A model generated the notes under the pieces. That model saw only the letters and a program-made list of their open reading frames with translations, searched no databases and was not told where the DNA came from. DNA of 64,000 nucleotides from Thelephora terrestris (taxonomy: Eukaryota; Basidiomycota; Agaricomycetes; Thelephorales; Thelephoraceae): assembly GCA_015956445.1 (NCBI GenBank), contig WIUZ02000015.1:460001-524000 (forward strand), given 5' to 3'. Positions 8,319-18,092 of this stretch are shown here, in pieces. Made by a program: the position numbers and the translations under genes. Position 1 is the stretch's first letter; each line of letters starts with the position of its first letter.

Positions 8319-11300
8319 TCAGGCGCTTTTGCAGCCTTTGCCTTTTTGGGTGTGGCGGCATTGTTCCCCATACCAGGCATGGTCATCTCCGGGTAATGAT
8401 TGACTGCCGGTTCCGAACGTTGTGTCATTCGGTGCCTGGCGCCTTCTTGTCTTCTTGCTATCTTCTTTCGTCCCTGCTTGGTAAGGTTCCCATTCTTCTA
8501 CGGGTTCGTGCGCTACTTTTCCTTTATCCAGGGTGGGCCGTTTGTATTTGTCGTTAGGGCCGTTGTTTTCTGCTGATGTGTATCTTTTCGGGAAAAGTCT
8601 CGATATGTTGGACCTGTGTTTTCCGCGATCGGGTAACCACTGTTCTTCATTCTCGTCTTCTTCGTCCGTGCTCAACTCCTCAAGTCTATTCGGCCTGGAT
8701 CCTGGGTCGTCTGACCCATTCCATTCTTCGTGAATTGTCTCAAGTTTCCCGTACCGCGTGGTAAGTCCTGATATGTTTTCTTCATGTTTTCTGTGATTGA
8801 TGACTCTTGATCCTACAGAGCTTTCTTCTTCGTCAATGCTGGGTCCCTCAAGGTTATTCGGACCGATACCTGGGTCGTTTGACCCATCTCTTTCCATTCC
8901 CATTGGTCTCCATAAGTTTTTCGTGTCGGTAAGTTCGGATATGTCGTTTTTGTGTATTCCGTGATCGGTGACCTTTCGTTGCTCAGATTCTTCGTCGTCT
9001 TCGTCGTCTGGCCCACCAGGGCTATTCGGGCTGGATTCCAGGTCGTCTGACCCATCCATGTCCATTCTTCTCAGTTCTTGGGGTTTTTCCTCGTTGGTAA
9101 GTGCGGTTTTCTCGTATTCCATCTCCCACTCATTTACCAACTTATTGTCTGCGCTATCTAGGCCTGCATACCGGTTATCTGGTACTGCTTCCGTCGCGAA
9201 TGCACAGGCTTCTACGGCTACCAGTTGTTCGCGGCCTCCGGTTCTCCTTTGTTCCCGGCGCTCCCTTCGTTCGCATGTTCGCATGTACCTTTGGAACTCG
9301 TCTCCTTGGGCCTTCTCAGTAAGTTTTCTTGTCCGTCGGATTCGTGTTACCTTGGCAATGGTGGGCTGATCTTCATTTTCCAGGTTCCATTTTCGCTTCC
9401 TGGGGGTTGGTAGGGTTGAGGGCGGATCCGGTTCAGGGGTAGCGAGAGTTTGAGAGGGTTGAGGGCTTTCAGGGTCGGGTCGCGTAGATAGTTCAGCTTC
9501 GTGTGGGGCAGGGTCGTTTGTTGCAGCCCTGTCTTCGTTCTCCAAGTTTTCACTACATAGCCTTGTCCACGGCTTCTGGTCGCACGCGGCCTTCTTTCGT
9601 TCAAGTTCGCACAGCGCATTCCATTCCTCGTCGGAAGCTCCTTTCCAGACCATTTTAATATAGGTTTCATACAGGTCCGAACTAATGCTATTTTCGTTCG
9701 ACCGTCCATTTATATCCTCGTCCGAATGTACTTCCGTCTCCTTTTCCGCGCGTGTTTCCTCCGGCTTCCGTAGATCTTCTTCCATCCCGATCCGTCCAAT
9801 TTCATCGTCTGTCTCACTTCTTCTGTTGTCTTCATCAAGCACTAGCGCTTCGCGTCGTTGCGCGGGTGTCGGTGGGTCTTCTCTCGCGATCATTACTGGT
9901 GAGTAAATAAAATCATTTTCTCTTTCCTCCAGGGCTTCTGTTTCGACACCGGCTATATTGCTTCCGATCACAAGGCTTCCCTCTTCTTCTTCGCTGTCCG
10001 GTACCTCGCCTTCTTCAATTTCTTTATTTCCTCCTACTGCATATACTCTTGCTTGATAATCCCTTGGTTGATACCTAAAATTTTTGTTGTCTTCTTCATT
10101 GTCCCGAGATCCGTATGTAGAGGGAAGGGGCCTGATTTTTCGCCAACCTTTATTGGTAATAATTCTCAAATGAGAATTCCTACCATCTTCTATCCAAGTG
10201 GCTTTATGGTCTACACCCCATTCTCTTCCAAGCAGTAACTGAAATCCTGCATTCTTCTTAACGTAGAGATTTCCAGGTGCCATAACTCTTCCTTTGGTAG
10301 TCTTCATTGTCATCTCTGCACAAGGTATCATTCCTGCACATTGGGAGAGATTTCCGTCAACTGACATCATCGGAATCCTGTGTTCCTCAGCGTTGGACCA
10401 AGGTATGCCTGCTGCTTCTATTAACCTTTGATTAACAATGTTGAGTTGGGATCCACTGTCAAAGACTCCAGTCATCATAGTCCCTGCCACATTGACTGGT
10501 ATCTTGATCAATCCATCCCTGGGCACTGTTACTGTAGGCTCTACAAGGTCTGTTCCATCTTCTTGATCATAGTCTTCTTCATCTTCCGATTGTTCCTGGA
10601 CTACAGCTTGAAATGGTTGCTGTTCTTCCTTCTCAATCACCTCGGCGAGGAGGCCAATTTTCTGCTGCGTTGGGACAGAGACCTCATGCCCTTGTTTCAT
10701 TGCGCTCACAAGGCCTCGTTGCAAAGAAGGCGCAGCATCGATTGCTTCCTGTACAGTTAGGGTAATGTTGGTGTTTAGTATTTTAGTGGCAATTGCTGAA
10801 CTGTCTGGCTTCTTGGTAGTCCTGGGATTAGTGACTTTGGGACCATTGGTTTGCTCCAAATGCGCCGAGTCCTTCCTGTTGTAGTTAGTAGGCTTTGCCG
10901 TGACCTCCTGGTCAACCTCCATTGGAAGCAACTGGTTGTCCGTTTTACCTTTAATTATGCCCTTGTTGGGGTTAGAGGCAGACCGGATGTTCCCCGTCTG
11001 GTTGCTGTTAAGATTGACGTGATTCTTGATTGGGTGCTGTGGCCTACCAGGACTCTTTGCTTCCCTGCTCCTGGGGAGCTTCTCCATCCCTTGGGGTCGG
11101 CTAGGTAAGACTTGCTGTACCTTCTTCCTGTGTTCCTTGCTGATTTGGGTGGTCCTTTCAACACCAAAAGCTTGACAGTGTTCTACCTCCCCAGAGGTCC
11201 ATCCTAATTCCGCTTCTTGTTCATCAGTATCAGCGTCGTCTTCATACCTATCCACTCCTATGTAGTTACATGCAGTTTCCAAAGTAGGGTTGTATGGCAA

Positions 11301-11837
11301 GGCTTCAGCATAATGGACTTCAGCTGCAACATGTTTAGTAATAGCTTGTATCCATGTCTCATTAGGTGCTCGGTAGATTCTTGAGTTGTCAGGCCACTGT
11401 AACCGTCCTGACGTTGGGTCCTTTACTATCTTCCCAGCTTTTACCAATTTGTTTATTTCCTCACATGCCCTAATGTGGTGACCCTGCTGTCCACAACCAA
11501 AACAGGTATAGTTCTGTCCGATTGCATTGGGGCCTGTTGCCATAGAGAAACTTTGAGGAGGGGGTTGAGACATTCTCTGGGGTGATGGATTGAAAGGTGG
11601 TCGATAGGAGGGATTCGGTCCTTGTCGTGACTGGGGGTTGGTGAATTGTTGGTTGCCAAAGTTCTGATGAGGTGCTAGATCCCTCTGGAATGGTCTTCTA
11701 GGTTGATTTGGTCTTGCTGAGTTTCGGTTAGGAGGAGGTTCTACGTAATTCTGGAGATGTGGGTACTGCTGAGCAAAGTGTACATATTTGACCCAGTACT
11801 TGGGGTCATCAATCTTGAGGTTACTCAGGTCATCCAC
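8319..11837 (-). CDS. Gypsy Gag C-terminal part, CCHC knuckle and aspartic protease
   Basis: 1172 residues. A Gln/Pro-rich start leads to a CCHC zinc knuckle (CFGCGQQGHHIRAC, residues about 111-125), the nucleic-acid binding motif of Gag nucleocapsid. A retropepsin-type aspartic protease follows, with its active-site triad in GVFDSGSQLNIVN near residue 459. After about residue 600 it becomes a long, charged, repetitive region with recurring acidic blocks (N-G-S-D-D-x-x-x-x-P-N), probably disordered. It abuts the Gag frame at 11841 with almost no gap, as expected where Gag and Pol frames are linked by read-through or frameshifting. Fossil element. Confidence 0.88.
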   Translation of the reverse strand: MDDLSNLKIDDPKYWVKYVHFAQQYPHLQNYVEPPPNRNSARPNQPRRPFQRDLAPHQNFGNQQFTNPQSRQGPNPSYRPPFNPSPQRMSQPPPQSFSMATGPNAIGQNYTCFGCGQQGHHIRACEEINKLVKAGKIVKDPTSGRLQWPDNSRIYRAPNETWIQAITKHVAAEVHYAEALPYNPTLETACNYIGVDRYEDDADTDEQEAELGWTSGEVEHCQAFGVERTTQISKEHRKKVQQVLPSRPQGMEKLPRSREAKSPGRPQHPIKNHVNLNSNQTGNIRSASNPNKGIIKGKTDNQLLPMEVDQEVTAKPTNYNRKDSAHLEQTNGPKVTNPRTTKKPDSSAIATKILNTNITLTVQEAIDAAPSLQRGLVSAMKQGHEVSVPTQQKIGLLAEVIEKEEQQPFQAVVQEQSEDEEDYDQEDGTDLVEPTVTVPRDGLIKIPVNVAGTMMTGVFDSGSQLNIVNQRLIEAAGIPWSNAEEHRIPMMSVDGNLSQCAGMIPCAEMTMKTTKGRVMAPGNLYVKKNAGFQLLLGREWGVDHKATWIEDGRNSHLRIITNKGWRKIRPLPSTYGSRDNEEDNKNFRYQPRDYQARVYAVGGNKEIEEGEVPDSEEEEGSLVIGSNIAGVETEALEERENDFIYSPVMIAREDPPTPAQRREALVLDEDNRRSETDDEIGRIGMEEDLRKPEETRAEKETEVHSDEDINGRSNENSISSDLYETYIKMVWKGASDEEWNALCELERKKAACDQKPWTRLCSENLENEDRAATNDPAPHEAELSTRPDPESPQPSQTLATPEPDPPSTLPTPRKRKWNLENEDQPTIAKVTRIRRTRKLTEKAQGDEFQRYMRTCERRERREQRRTGGREQLVAVEACAFATEAVPDNRYAGLDSADNKLVNEWEMEYEKTALTNEEKPQELRRMDMDGSDDLESSPNSPGGPDDEDDEESEQRKVTDHGIHKNDISELTDTKNLWRPMGMERDGSNDPGIGPNNLEGPSIDEEESSVGSRVINHRKHEENISGLTTRYGKLETIHEEWNGSDDPGSRPNRLEELSTDEEDENEEQWLPDRGKHRSNISRLFPKRYTSAENNGPNDKYKRPTLDKGKVAHEPVEEWEPYQAGTKEDSKKTRRRQAPNDTTFGTGSQSLPGDDHAWYGEQCRHTQKGKGCKSA

Positions 11838-11840
11838 TAG

Positions 11841-12719
11841 CTAGTTGAAGTCTTCATCCTGCTTTCCTTTGTGCTTCTTGGTCTTTGTGGGTAACTTAGG
11901 AGGAGATTTAGGTGGAGTCAGGGGTGACTTGTGTTGGATAAGAGGCTTTGGTTCATCATCTGATTCGTCTTCTGAGTTATATCCTGAGAGCTTAAATGGC
12001 TTAGTGGATTCCTCTTGGTCTGACTCTTCTTCTTCAGAGGACTGGTATCCGCCTTTAGTTGCCAGGTGCTGATCAAACCTATAAGGGTTAAGGACTGAAT
12101 CAGCTCCTTCTACTATGTCTGCAATGCTGAATGGCACTGTCACATCTAAGTGAGGCGTGACCATCCTCATCTGGGCTTCAACTTGTCGCCTGAAAGAGGC
12201 ATTCAATCCTTCCCAGAAATATCTATTGACATCTCTAGTGGAGATCTTCCTCATTTCTCTGGCACGTCCTACCAACTGATGGAATTTGATTTGGTATTTC
12301 TTGAATCTGTCCAGGGTATCCATTCGATGTTTTCTCCATTTGGTGGTGAAAGCCTCAATTTTTCCCACATTCAGGGATCCTTGCTTGTCCCCAAAGAAGT
12401 AATCGAGCTCAACCAATAGAGTTCCATAGTCCCTTTTGGCATGGGAAGGCCAAGTTCGCAGCAGGTTAGCGATTCCAGGGCTACAGTATCGAATGAGTCC
12501 TTGGTACTTTTCCTTTGATGAGGTGACGTCATAGCGGTTGCATAGGTGGTTATAATTCTCCAAGAAGGGCTCCAAGGTATTGGCAGCTCCTGTGAAGGTT
12601 TCTGGTGCACGTGATTTGTTGGGGGCTGGTAATTCCAGGTAGGAATTTGATTGAGTAAGGTGGTCTTCAACTCCATTGAAGGGATGTTGTTCGTTTTCTG
12701 TATCTGAGATATAAGTCAT
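11841..12719 (-). CDS. Gypsy Gag capsid-like protein
   Basis: 292 residues, beginning 89 bp inside the primer-binding site on the minus strand, which fits a first ORF. The central part matches the retrotransposon Gag pattern: APETFTGAANTLEPFLENYN, YCSPGIANLLRTWPSH, DYGTLLVELDYFFGD, then a helical segment ending in YFWEGLNASFRRQVE. The C-terminus is acidic then basic. In the family this protein builds the intracellular particle. Its stop is directly followed by the CCHC/protease frame. Confidence 0.85.
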   Translation of the reverse strand: MTYISDTENEQHPFNGVEDHLTQSNSYLELPAPNKSRAPETFTGAANTLEPFLENYNHLCNRYDVTSSKEKYQGLIRYCSPGIANLLRTWPSHAKRDYGTLLVELDYFFGDKQGSLNVGKIEAFTTKWRKHRMDTLDRFKKYQIKFHQLVGRAREMRKISTRDVNRYFWEGLNASFRRQVEAQMRMVTPHLDVTVPFSIADIVEGADSVLNPYRFDQHLATKGGYQSSEEEESDQEESTKPFKLSGYNSEDESDDEPKPLIQHKSPLTPPKSPPKLPTKTKKHKGKQDEDFN

Positions 12720-12807
12720 GTTGGTTGATGTAGAGGAGATGGAGGGAGATGAAGGTGTGATGGTGGGAATGGTGTTTGTGGTGATAAGATGGTGTTTTAT
12801 TGAAGCC

Positions 12808-12824
12808 CCTCGCCGTGGGCTCCA
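12808..12824 (-). other. Retroelement primer-binding site
   Basis: On the minus strand, two bases after the LTR end, the sequence TGGAGCCCACGGCGAGG could pair with a tRNA 3' end (its complement ends in CCA). This is the standard position for the minus-strand primer-binding site and supports both the LTR border and the orientation. The tRNA species cannot be named from the sequence. Confidence 0.7.
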
Positions 12825-12826
12825 GA

Positions 12827-14213
12827 TGTTGAGTTGGCTAAGGTTGTAGTGAAGAGGTCTATAAGAACTCTTACTAGTCCTTCTTGGTTTACTTAGAAGC
12901 TAAGCGTTAACAACTAAGTAGGCTGGTTGAGAAGTCAGTTATCCCGACTATCAACTCCACAGGGTGGGCGGGGTTTCGTACTTTCCGGCTCCTTGTCCTG
13001 ATGAGTTCGCTGAAGGAGGTTGTAGGTCCTTCAGATGTGTTCAGAGGGGTTCAGTAACCTTTATCACTACTGCACGTATATTCCCTGGTCAAAACACCTA
13101 GTAAGAATGTAAAGGGGGTTGCTGATCTTGATAAGAATGGAGTTCCTGATCTACGCTGATGATCGGGAATGGAGATAATGATGTGTGAAACTGATACGAT
13201 CGAGGCTGTGTATGAGGCTGTGAAGAAGGCTGTGTAGAATGCTGTGCACTGTGGCTGTGTAAGTGGCTGTGCTGTGGCTGTGTTAAGGGGGTGGATGTGC
13301 TAATACTTCTGAGGCTGTGCTGATATGTCTGAGTAGTTTTGATGATCTGTCAATATACTGCTGAGGTACGTCCAAATGCTGCTGAGATACGTCTGATAAC
13401 TTGATACTGCTGAAACTTGAGAACCTGTCTTGATAAGATAAACTTCTTGATATGTCTGAGATACTGATACGTCGGATACCAATGTGGTACTATTACTAAA
13501 TCTGTCTGTCACCTAGTCAGTCACTAGTCTGAGGTAGAATACTCTCTGCCTGAAGGGTCTGCCTTCAGCGCTAACAGAGATAAGGATATTGCTACGTCAC
13601 AGAGTCAAGTGTACTAAGCTTATTCAGAAGTCCAAACTTAGAACTTATTCACACAGAGGTGGGGCTCAAAATGGTATGTGATTACTGAAAATCACTCAAC
13701 CACTCAGGCCTAAGGAGGTGAGGCAAGGTAGGGATGTTGGTGAAAAGGGGTAGAGTAAAAGAGGGTTAGTTATAGAGAGAAGAGGGGATAGAGGGGGCAA
13801 CTACTGGCCAGTGGCCAACAGCTGTTGGGTAGAGAGAGAGAGGGGTAAAAGGTTATGGGTGAGTTGCCTTTCCTTAGAACTGGGGGTGAGTTCTTTATAT
13901 ACTTTTTCATGTGAGATTATTCTAGAATGTTCTATGGCCTTCTACTGTATTCTATGGTAATTAATGGAGTGACAGACGTCACAAGTGTGACAAAATGTCA
14001 CAAAAGCGTGATCGGTGTCACATGGGGTGTGACGTTCTGTCACCTTCTAGAACATTCCGGCAAGTTCCAGGATATTCCGGCACATTCTAGGATGTTCCTG
14101 AACTTTCTGTAACATTCTGTAACTTTCCATGAGTTTCTTGTCCTTATCTTATCTAATCTTATCTGATAAGGCTGCTATCTTATCTAATCTAATCTTGTTG
14201 TGGTGAATTATCA
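12827..14213 (-). repeat. Long terminal repeat (5' LTR) of the gypsy element
   Basis: On the minus strand the repeat runs from TGATAATTCACC to CCAACTCAACA, that is TG...CA ends, followed by the primer-binding site. It is about 1.39 kb and non-coding. It contains GT-rich repeats (GTGGCTGTGTAAGTGGCTGTG on the plus strand near 13250), TGTCAC/GTGACA repeats near 13970-14045 and ATTCTAGAA-like repeats near 13920-14060, which could be transcription-control sequences. The outer border at about 14213 is inferred from the TG end and from where helicase homology resumes. No partner LTR was found. Confidence 0.65.
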
Positions 14214-15869
14214 TAAATAATGACATAGTTGTTCTCATGTCCGACAGCGTACCGTTCTTTGAGGGTTAATGGTTCGCCCTTGATCACATCGAGCGCTGGG
14301 CAGACGAACAAGGTATGCCCTGTATCAGAACACTGTTTATGAGACGCCGCCTCGTTCCACTGAGTGCGGACAGCATGCCGCGGAGTAATCAAAGCCGCGT
14401 CGGCCCATGGTTTCGTGGAAAAGTCGACTGCGGATACCGGGGTACAGGTCATGGACTGGGTATCACTGGGGGCAAGGGCACCTGGAATCAGTGATTACAT
14501 CTTGATTACATGGTGAGTTCATGTGCACTTTTCAATGATTGTAATTGCCGATTCCAGGTTGATTACATTTCAAATGTTACCTTGACATGTAATCCAGCCA
14601 ATGTCCACCAATTACATTTCAAATGTTCTCTACAAATGTTTCTGGGATGTTTTTTACCTGTCGGCAAAAATGATACTGCAATGTAGTCAACATGTTCTTC
14701 AATCGTCTGAGATGTAATCTAAATGCGCTCAAAAACATGAGATGTTTTCACAATGTGCCCAGTGGGCACATTCAGGAAACATTGCTTGGGAACATTTTGA
14801 GAAAATTTCAAATGGAGTTGGTGGGCACAGTTGAATTACATGTCAAGGTAACATTTGAAATGTAATCAACCTGGAATTGGTGATTACAATCATTGAAAAG
14901 TGCACATGAACTCACCATGTAATCAAGATGTAATCACCAATTCCAGGTGCCCCTGCCCCCAGTGTATGGGAATTGGTGCGTGAAAGAGAGGGTCCGCTAA
15001 CCGGGACTGCGCGTGTGAGAAGGAGGGATCTCAGCATCTTCAGATGAGATGCTTCCACTCTGCCGTACCGAAGGTGCACGAGGAAGTCCCTCCATGTAGG
15101 ATCCGAGACGCGCATCTGCTCTTTCAAGATGACGACTGTGCTGAACTCCTCATAGGTTTGCCGGCCGACTTGTACGTCCATAGGATCCTTTGAGCAGAGC
15201 GGGTAATATAATGCCTCCCTCTTACTACATGCGACGGGTGGAAACTGGTGCAGGTCGCCACAGAGAATGACGTTGAGGCCGCCGAACGAGTGCCCTGTTC
15301 GAAACCCCTCGGTACCCTCCATCCCGATGGAAATATTTCGGGAGAGCGTGGCCAAGAACGTCTTCGAGAGCATTGAATATTCGTCGATGATGAGGTATTG
15401 GACTTCTCTCCAGAAATCTCGGAGCTTCTTCTTTGATGCGTCAGTGACTGCACTGCCTCTGGACCCCAACGATAGGCTGGCGATGACGTGAGTCGTTTTT
15501 CCATTCACTAGTGAAGCGGCGACCCCAGTATATGCCGCTTTCACAAGCATGTGGCTAACTCCACGAGCTGCGAAAGATTCCGTGATTGTCTGGATGACGC
15601 GCGACTTTCCTGTCCCCCCTTCGCCGTACAGTATCATTCGAAGGGGAGGCGGGGATGTCCCACGCAACGTTTCGGCCGTGAAGCTCCTTTGCACCGGGAC
15701 CGCCCCAGACCACACACGGTTCCACCACAATTACGCAACCTCTGTTGCTAATTTGAGGGGCATCATGGAAGATATGAGGACTGCGGAATCTCCTGCAGTG
15801 GGTGTCATGACGGTCCCGGACGATTATGTCAAAGTTCGCCACAGTCTGTTTGCGGTCAGTTGATGCCAA
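14214..15869 (-). pseudogene. Helitron/Pif1-type DNA helicase, interrupted
   Basis: The fragment matches the SF1B helicase of Agaricomycete Helitrons, which unwinds DNA in rolling-circle transposition. N-terminal part near 15869-15800: NFDIIVRDRHDT. Core in another frame at 15730-14968: Walker A GEGGTGKSRV, Walker B YLIIDEYSML, motif III CGDLHQFPPV and LKEQMRVSD. After MITE copy 2 the frame resumes at 14452 with DFSTKPWADAALITPRHAVR and LFVCPALDVIKGEPLTL. So there is one frameshift between about 15730 and 15810, one MITE insertion, and truncation on the left by the gypsy LTR. Motifs V-VI and any Rep domain are missing. Confidence 0.88.
14464..14964. mobile_element. MITE copy 2, CACTG...CAGTG ends, TAT target duplication
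   Basis: A 501-bp copy of the element at 6995-7495, with the same length, the same ends (CACTGGGGGC / GCCCCCAGTG) and TAT on both sides (14461-14463 and 14965-14967). It is inserted in the helicase coding region between the motif III/EQMR block and the TPRHAV block. The arms are long inverted repeats with scattered differences from copy 1, about 95 percent identity by eye. The helicase frame reads into its arm and gains the tail TLGAGAPGIGDYILITW. Confidence 0.9.
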
Positions 15870-15881
15870 ATCCTACTCTGC

Positions 15882-16429
15882 ACTACATTAGCTGACTATG
15901 ACCATGTTCAGGAATACGAGAATGCCGATGATGCAAATCCCGCGGGTAAGACTTCCTCCGTTTTCGTTTCAATCCTGTCGCTGACAAGGTTTGTCTAGAC
16001 GTTGCCGCCACACGGGCATGGCATACTACTACGCCTGAAGCAGCTGCAGCTCTTGCTCAGATTGCTGAAACCCATGCTGTTTGCCCATTGCCTGCGTATG
16101 ACCAGAATGGATTGCTCATTGAGCCCAGATTGTATGCCTCTCGGTTGGGGGGATCAACCGCGATCATGCGTTTCGAGCTCTACCACCATTCCATCTGGAA
16201 CAGGAAGGACAAAAACAGTCTGCCGATCGACACATTCAGCACCCGACTCGTCCAGCTCCGCATTGTCATACCGCCGGCTGGGAACCCGGTCACCCCGAGA
16301 AAGCGCAAGCCTCAGCCGAGCGATGGTTTCTTCGGTTCATTCACCCCCCAAAAAGGCTTCAAGAGGGGTGACAATGGCAATGACAAGGAGAACTGTGGAG
16401 GTCCTATCAAACGACCGAGGTTCGAGTGA
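15882..16429 (+). CDS. Conserved-looking hypothetical protein, 5' end missing
   Basis: Two exons can be read: one ending at 15945 (DYDHVQEYENADDANPA) and one from 15999 to 16429, joined by a 53-bp intron with GTAAG and CTAG borders. The second exon has an Ala-rich helix (TPEAAAALAQIAETHAV), a folded centre (MRFELYHHSIWNRKD, LVQLRIVIPPAG) and a basic tail with PRKRK and IKRPRFE, possible nuclear signals. No ATG is in frame in the first exon, so the start is upstream or lost. It is divergent from the helicase pseudogene and may be cargo or a neighbour. I recall similar small basidiomycete proteins of unknown function but cannot name a family. Confidence 0.5.
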
Positions 16430-17744
16430 TTAAAGGTGTGTACAGCAACCCACGCAGTCTGATAGTGGCTTGGCTCACTCCATCAACTCCTCCCACGCAG
16501 AACACGTTTCGACATCAAAAGACGCAGCACGTAAAATACACGCTGATGTCCATCTCTATTCTCTTTTCACTTTAGACAAAAGAATGCGTTTTGACGCAGA
16601 AAAATGCAGTATGTAAAGTAAATATGTACTCGTACTCTTCAATCAAGCTGTCTTGTTGGCTGATGGTTGCCAAAAATAAATATCCACGCTCTCGAACTGT
16701 ACTGTGTCACAGCCGATCGTACTATCGATCACGTAGTGCCCGGACGCGTCGAGAGTTCGGACACCCGGTCATATCTCACGCAAAACTTATCCTGCCTCGC
16801 CGAAAATATTCACCGGTATAGTAGTGTATGTTTGTACAAGATATATCAAATCAATTTTATTTTATTTTATGTGCTTGGTGCTCCCGGGGCCAATATGTCT
16901 CAAAATCTGTGGATTTTGGTACGGAATCTGACCGGATTAATTCTAGACCCATCCGGAACACTTGGCACTTGGGAAACAAAATAATATTGCATGTGATACA
17001 CCAGGATATTAAATTTCCGGAGGGTTATATGCAAGGATTGGACACAACGAACGAGTTGAAGGATAAGGTGGTTTGGGCGTAACAACGGGCTGTCTGGACA
17101 CCCTCTTTGGGAAGGATTATTCAAACTCCGCCGACAAACGCGAGCATGGGTTTGGTTTTTTTATTTGATCGGAAAGTCCACCACCAATTCATTTGCTGCA
17201 CGTCCACCCACTGATTCAGTCATCCCCATTTGACTCGTCTGGCCCAGTTTAATTGACGAAAAGCGCAAGGCAGCCTATGGATAATAATTTCTAATACCTC
17301 CATCCTTAATTACAGATTGATAGCATGTATAGCACACTCGTACTCTACCCGCACGCGTTAATACATCCGATCCAGAAATTGATGGGAATCAAACGAGGGT
17401 GTCCGGTTTCAGGTTCATTGCGCGAAAACCTGGTTTATTTTCTAGGCCGGCAGTTTCTCGGTGTTGCTGAGTTTGAACACCGCATTGACTGATCCGTGTG
17501 ACCTTGTGTTACCTTCCAGCCAGAATTTGTCACACAAGTGTCCGAACTCTCGTTTTGACTTTGGATGTGAATAACTCCATCCACATCCCTCCAGCCGTAC
17601 CTTGGATTTTATTGTAGGTAACTTAGGGTGTTCTCTTTGGGTCCCGTAAATTTCAAGGGTCAGGGTAGAGTGTGTGGATACCCATAATTACTCTACGATC
17701 GTACCCTTTGGGGTGTCCGGGCTCTGCGTGATCGATAGTATCGG
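16430..17744. other. Intergenic stretch, no gene recognised
   Basis: I see no convincing coding region. Short open frames on both strands lack protein character. AT-rich stretches occur near 16840-16880 and 17150-17170. This is the spacer between the mobile-element nest and the kinase array. Confidence 0.6.
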
Positions 17745-17800
17745 TCCGGCGAGCAAGGTTTCGGCCGACGCCAAGTCGGCATTTTTCTAGTATCTCAGCG
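17745..17800. repeat. Dispersed repeat, second copy inverted at 62575-62635
   Basis: About 55 bp here matches the reverse complement of 62575-62635. Both contain CTAGAAAAATGCCGACTT and a GCGTCGGC-NGAAACC core. The core has a short inverted repeat (GCCGAC...GTCGGC), so it can form a hairpin. It ends where the kinase-unit boundary repeat begins at about 17790. It may be the end of an old transposon; no other end was identified. Confidence 0.55.
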
Positions 17801-17935
17801 GGGTGGAAAAAAGCCATACAGTTTGCACTACAATAGGTATACATAGAGAAAACCCAAGTACTGTGAATTAACCGGCAGAAAGTGGAAATAAGACAGGCAC
17901 CGCTCCCTATGTACCGTAACCGCATAATGAGAGAG
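17790..17935. repeat. Kinase-unit boundary repeat, copy 1
   Basis: A block running from CTCAGCGGGGTGGAAAAAAG to CGCATAATGAGAGAGGC. It occurs again at about 30290-30435 and 35280-35432, each time beyond the 3' end of a minus-strand kinase gene (K1, K3, K4). Identity by eye is roughly 80-88 percent. It marks the left end of the duplicated unit. Short frames in it are not convincing genes. Confidence 0.75.
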
Positions 17936-18092
17936 GCAAGCCGCGGGTGGCGTTAGTCGAATAGGTCCGGAGTACTCACCCTGAGCGCAGCGCGTGAGAG
18001 TTTTTCAAAAAAAATCCGAACCGTCTGGATCGAGACTAGTGGTACCGGTATGATGTATGTATATGAAAGTACCTGTGCTTGTCAATCAAAAA

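Larger units (their letters stand above)
855..14213 (-). mobile_element. Ty3/gypsy LTR retroelement, broken, with extra open frames
   Basis: Read on the minus strand the order is LTR (14213-12827), primer-binding site, Gag, Gag-CCHC/aspartic protease, unrecognised open frames, a CT-rich spacer, then RT-RNase H. RT with an FIDD box and RNase H place it in the Ty3/gypsy (Metaviridae) family common in Agaricomycetes. No integrase and no second LTR were found in the window. The element is broken in a few places, including insertion of a 501-bp MITE at 6995-7495. The long frames remain open, so it is probably fairly young; it cannot be dated because only one LTR is seen. It interrupts a Helitron-type helicase to its right. 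About 13.4 kb is long for the family because of the extra frames. Confidence 0.85.
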
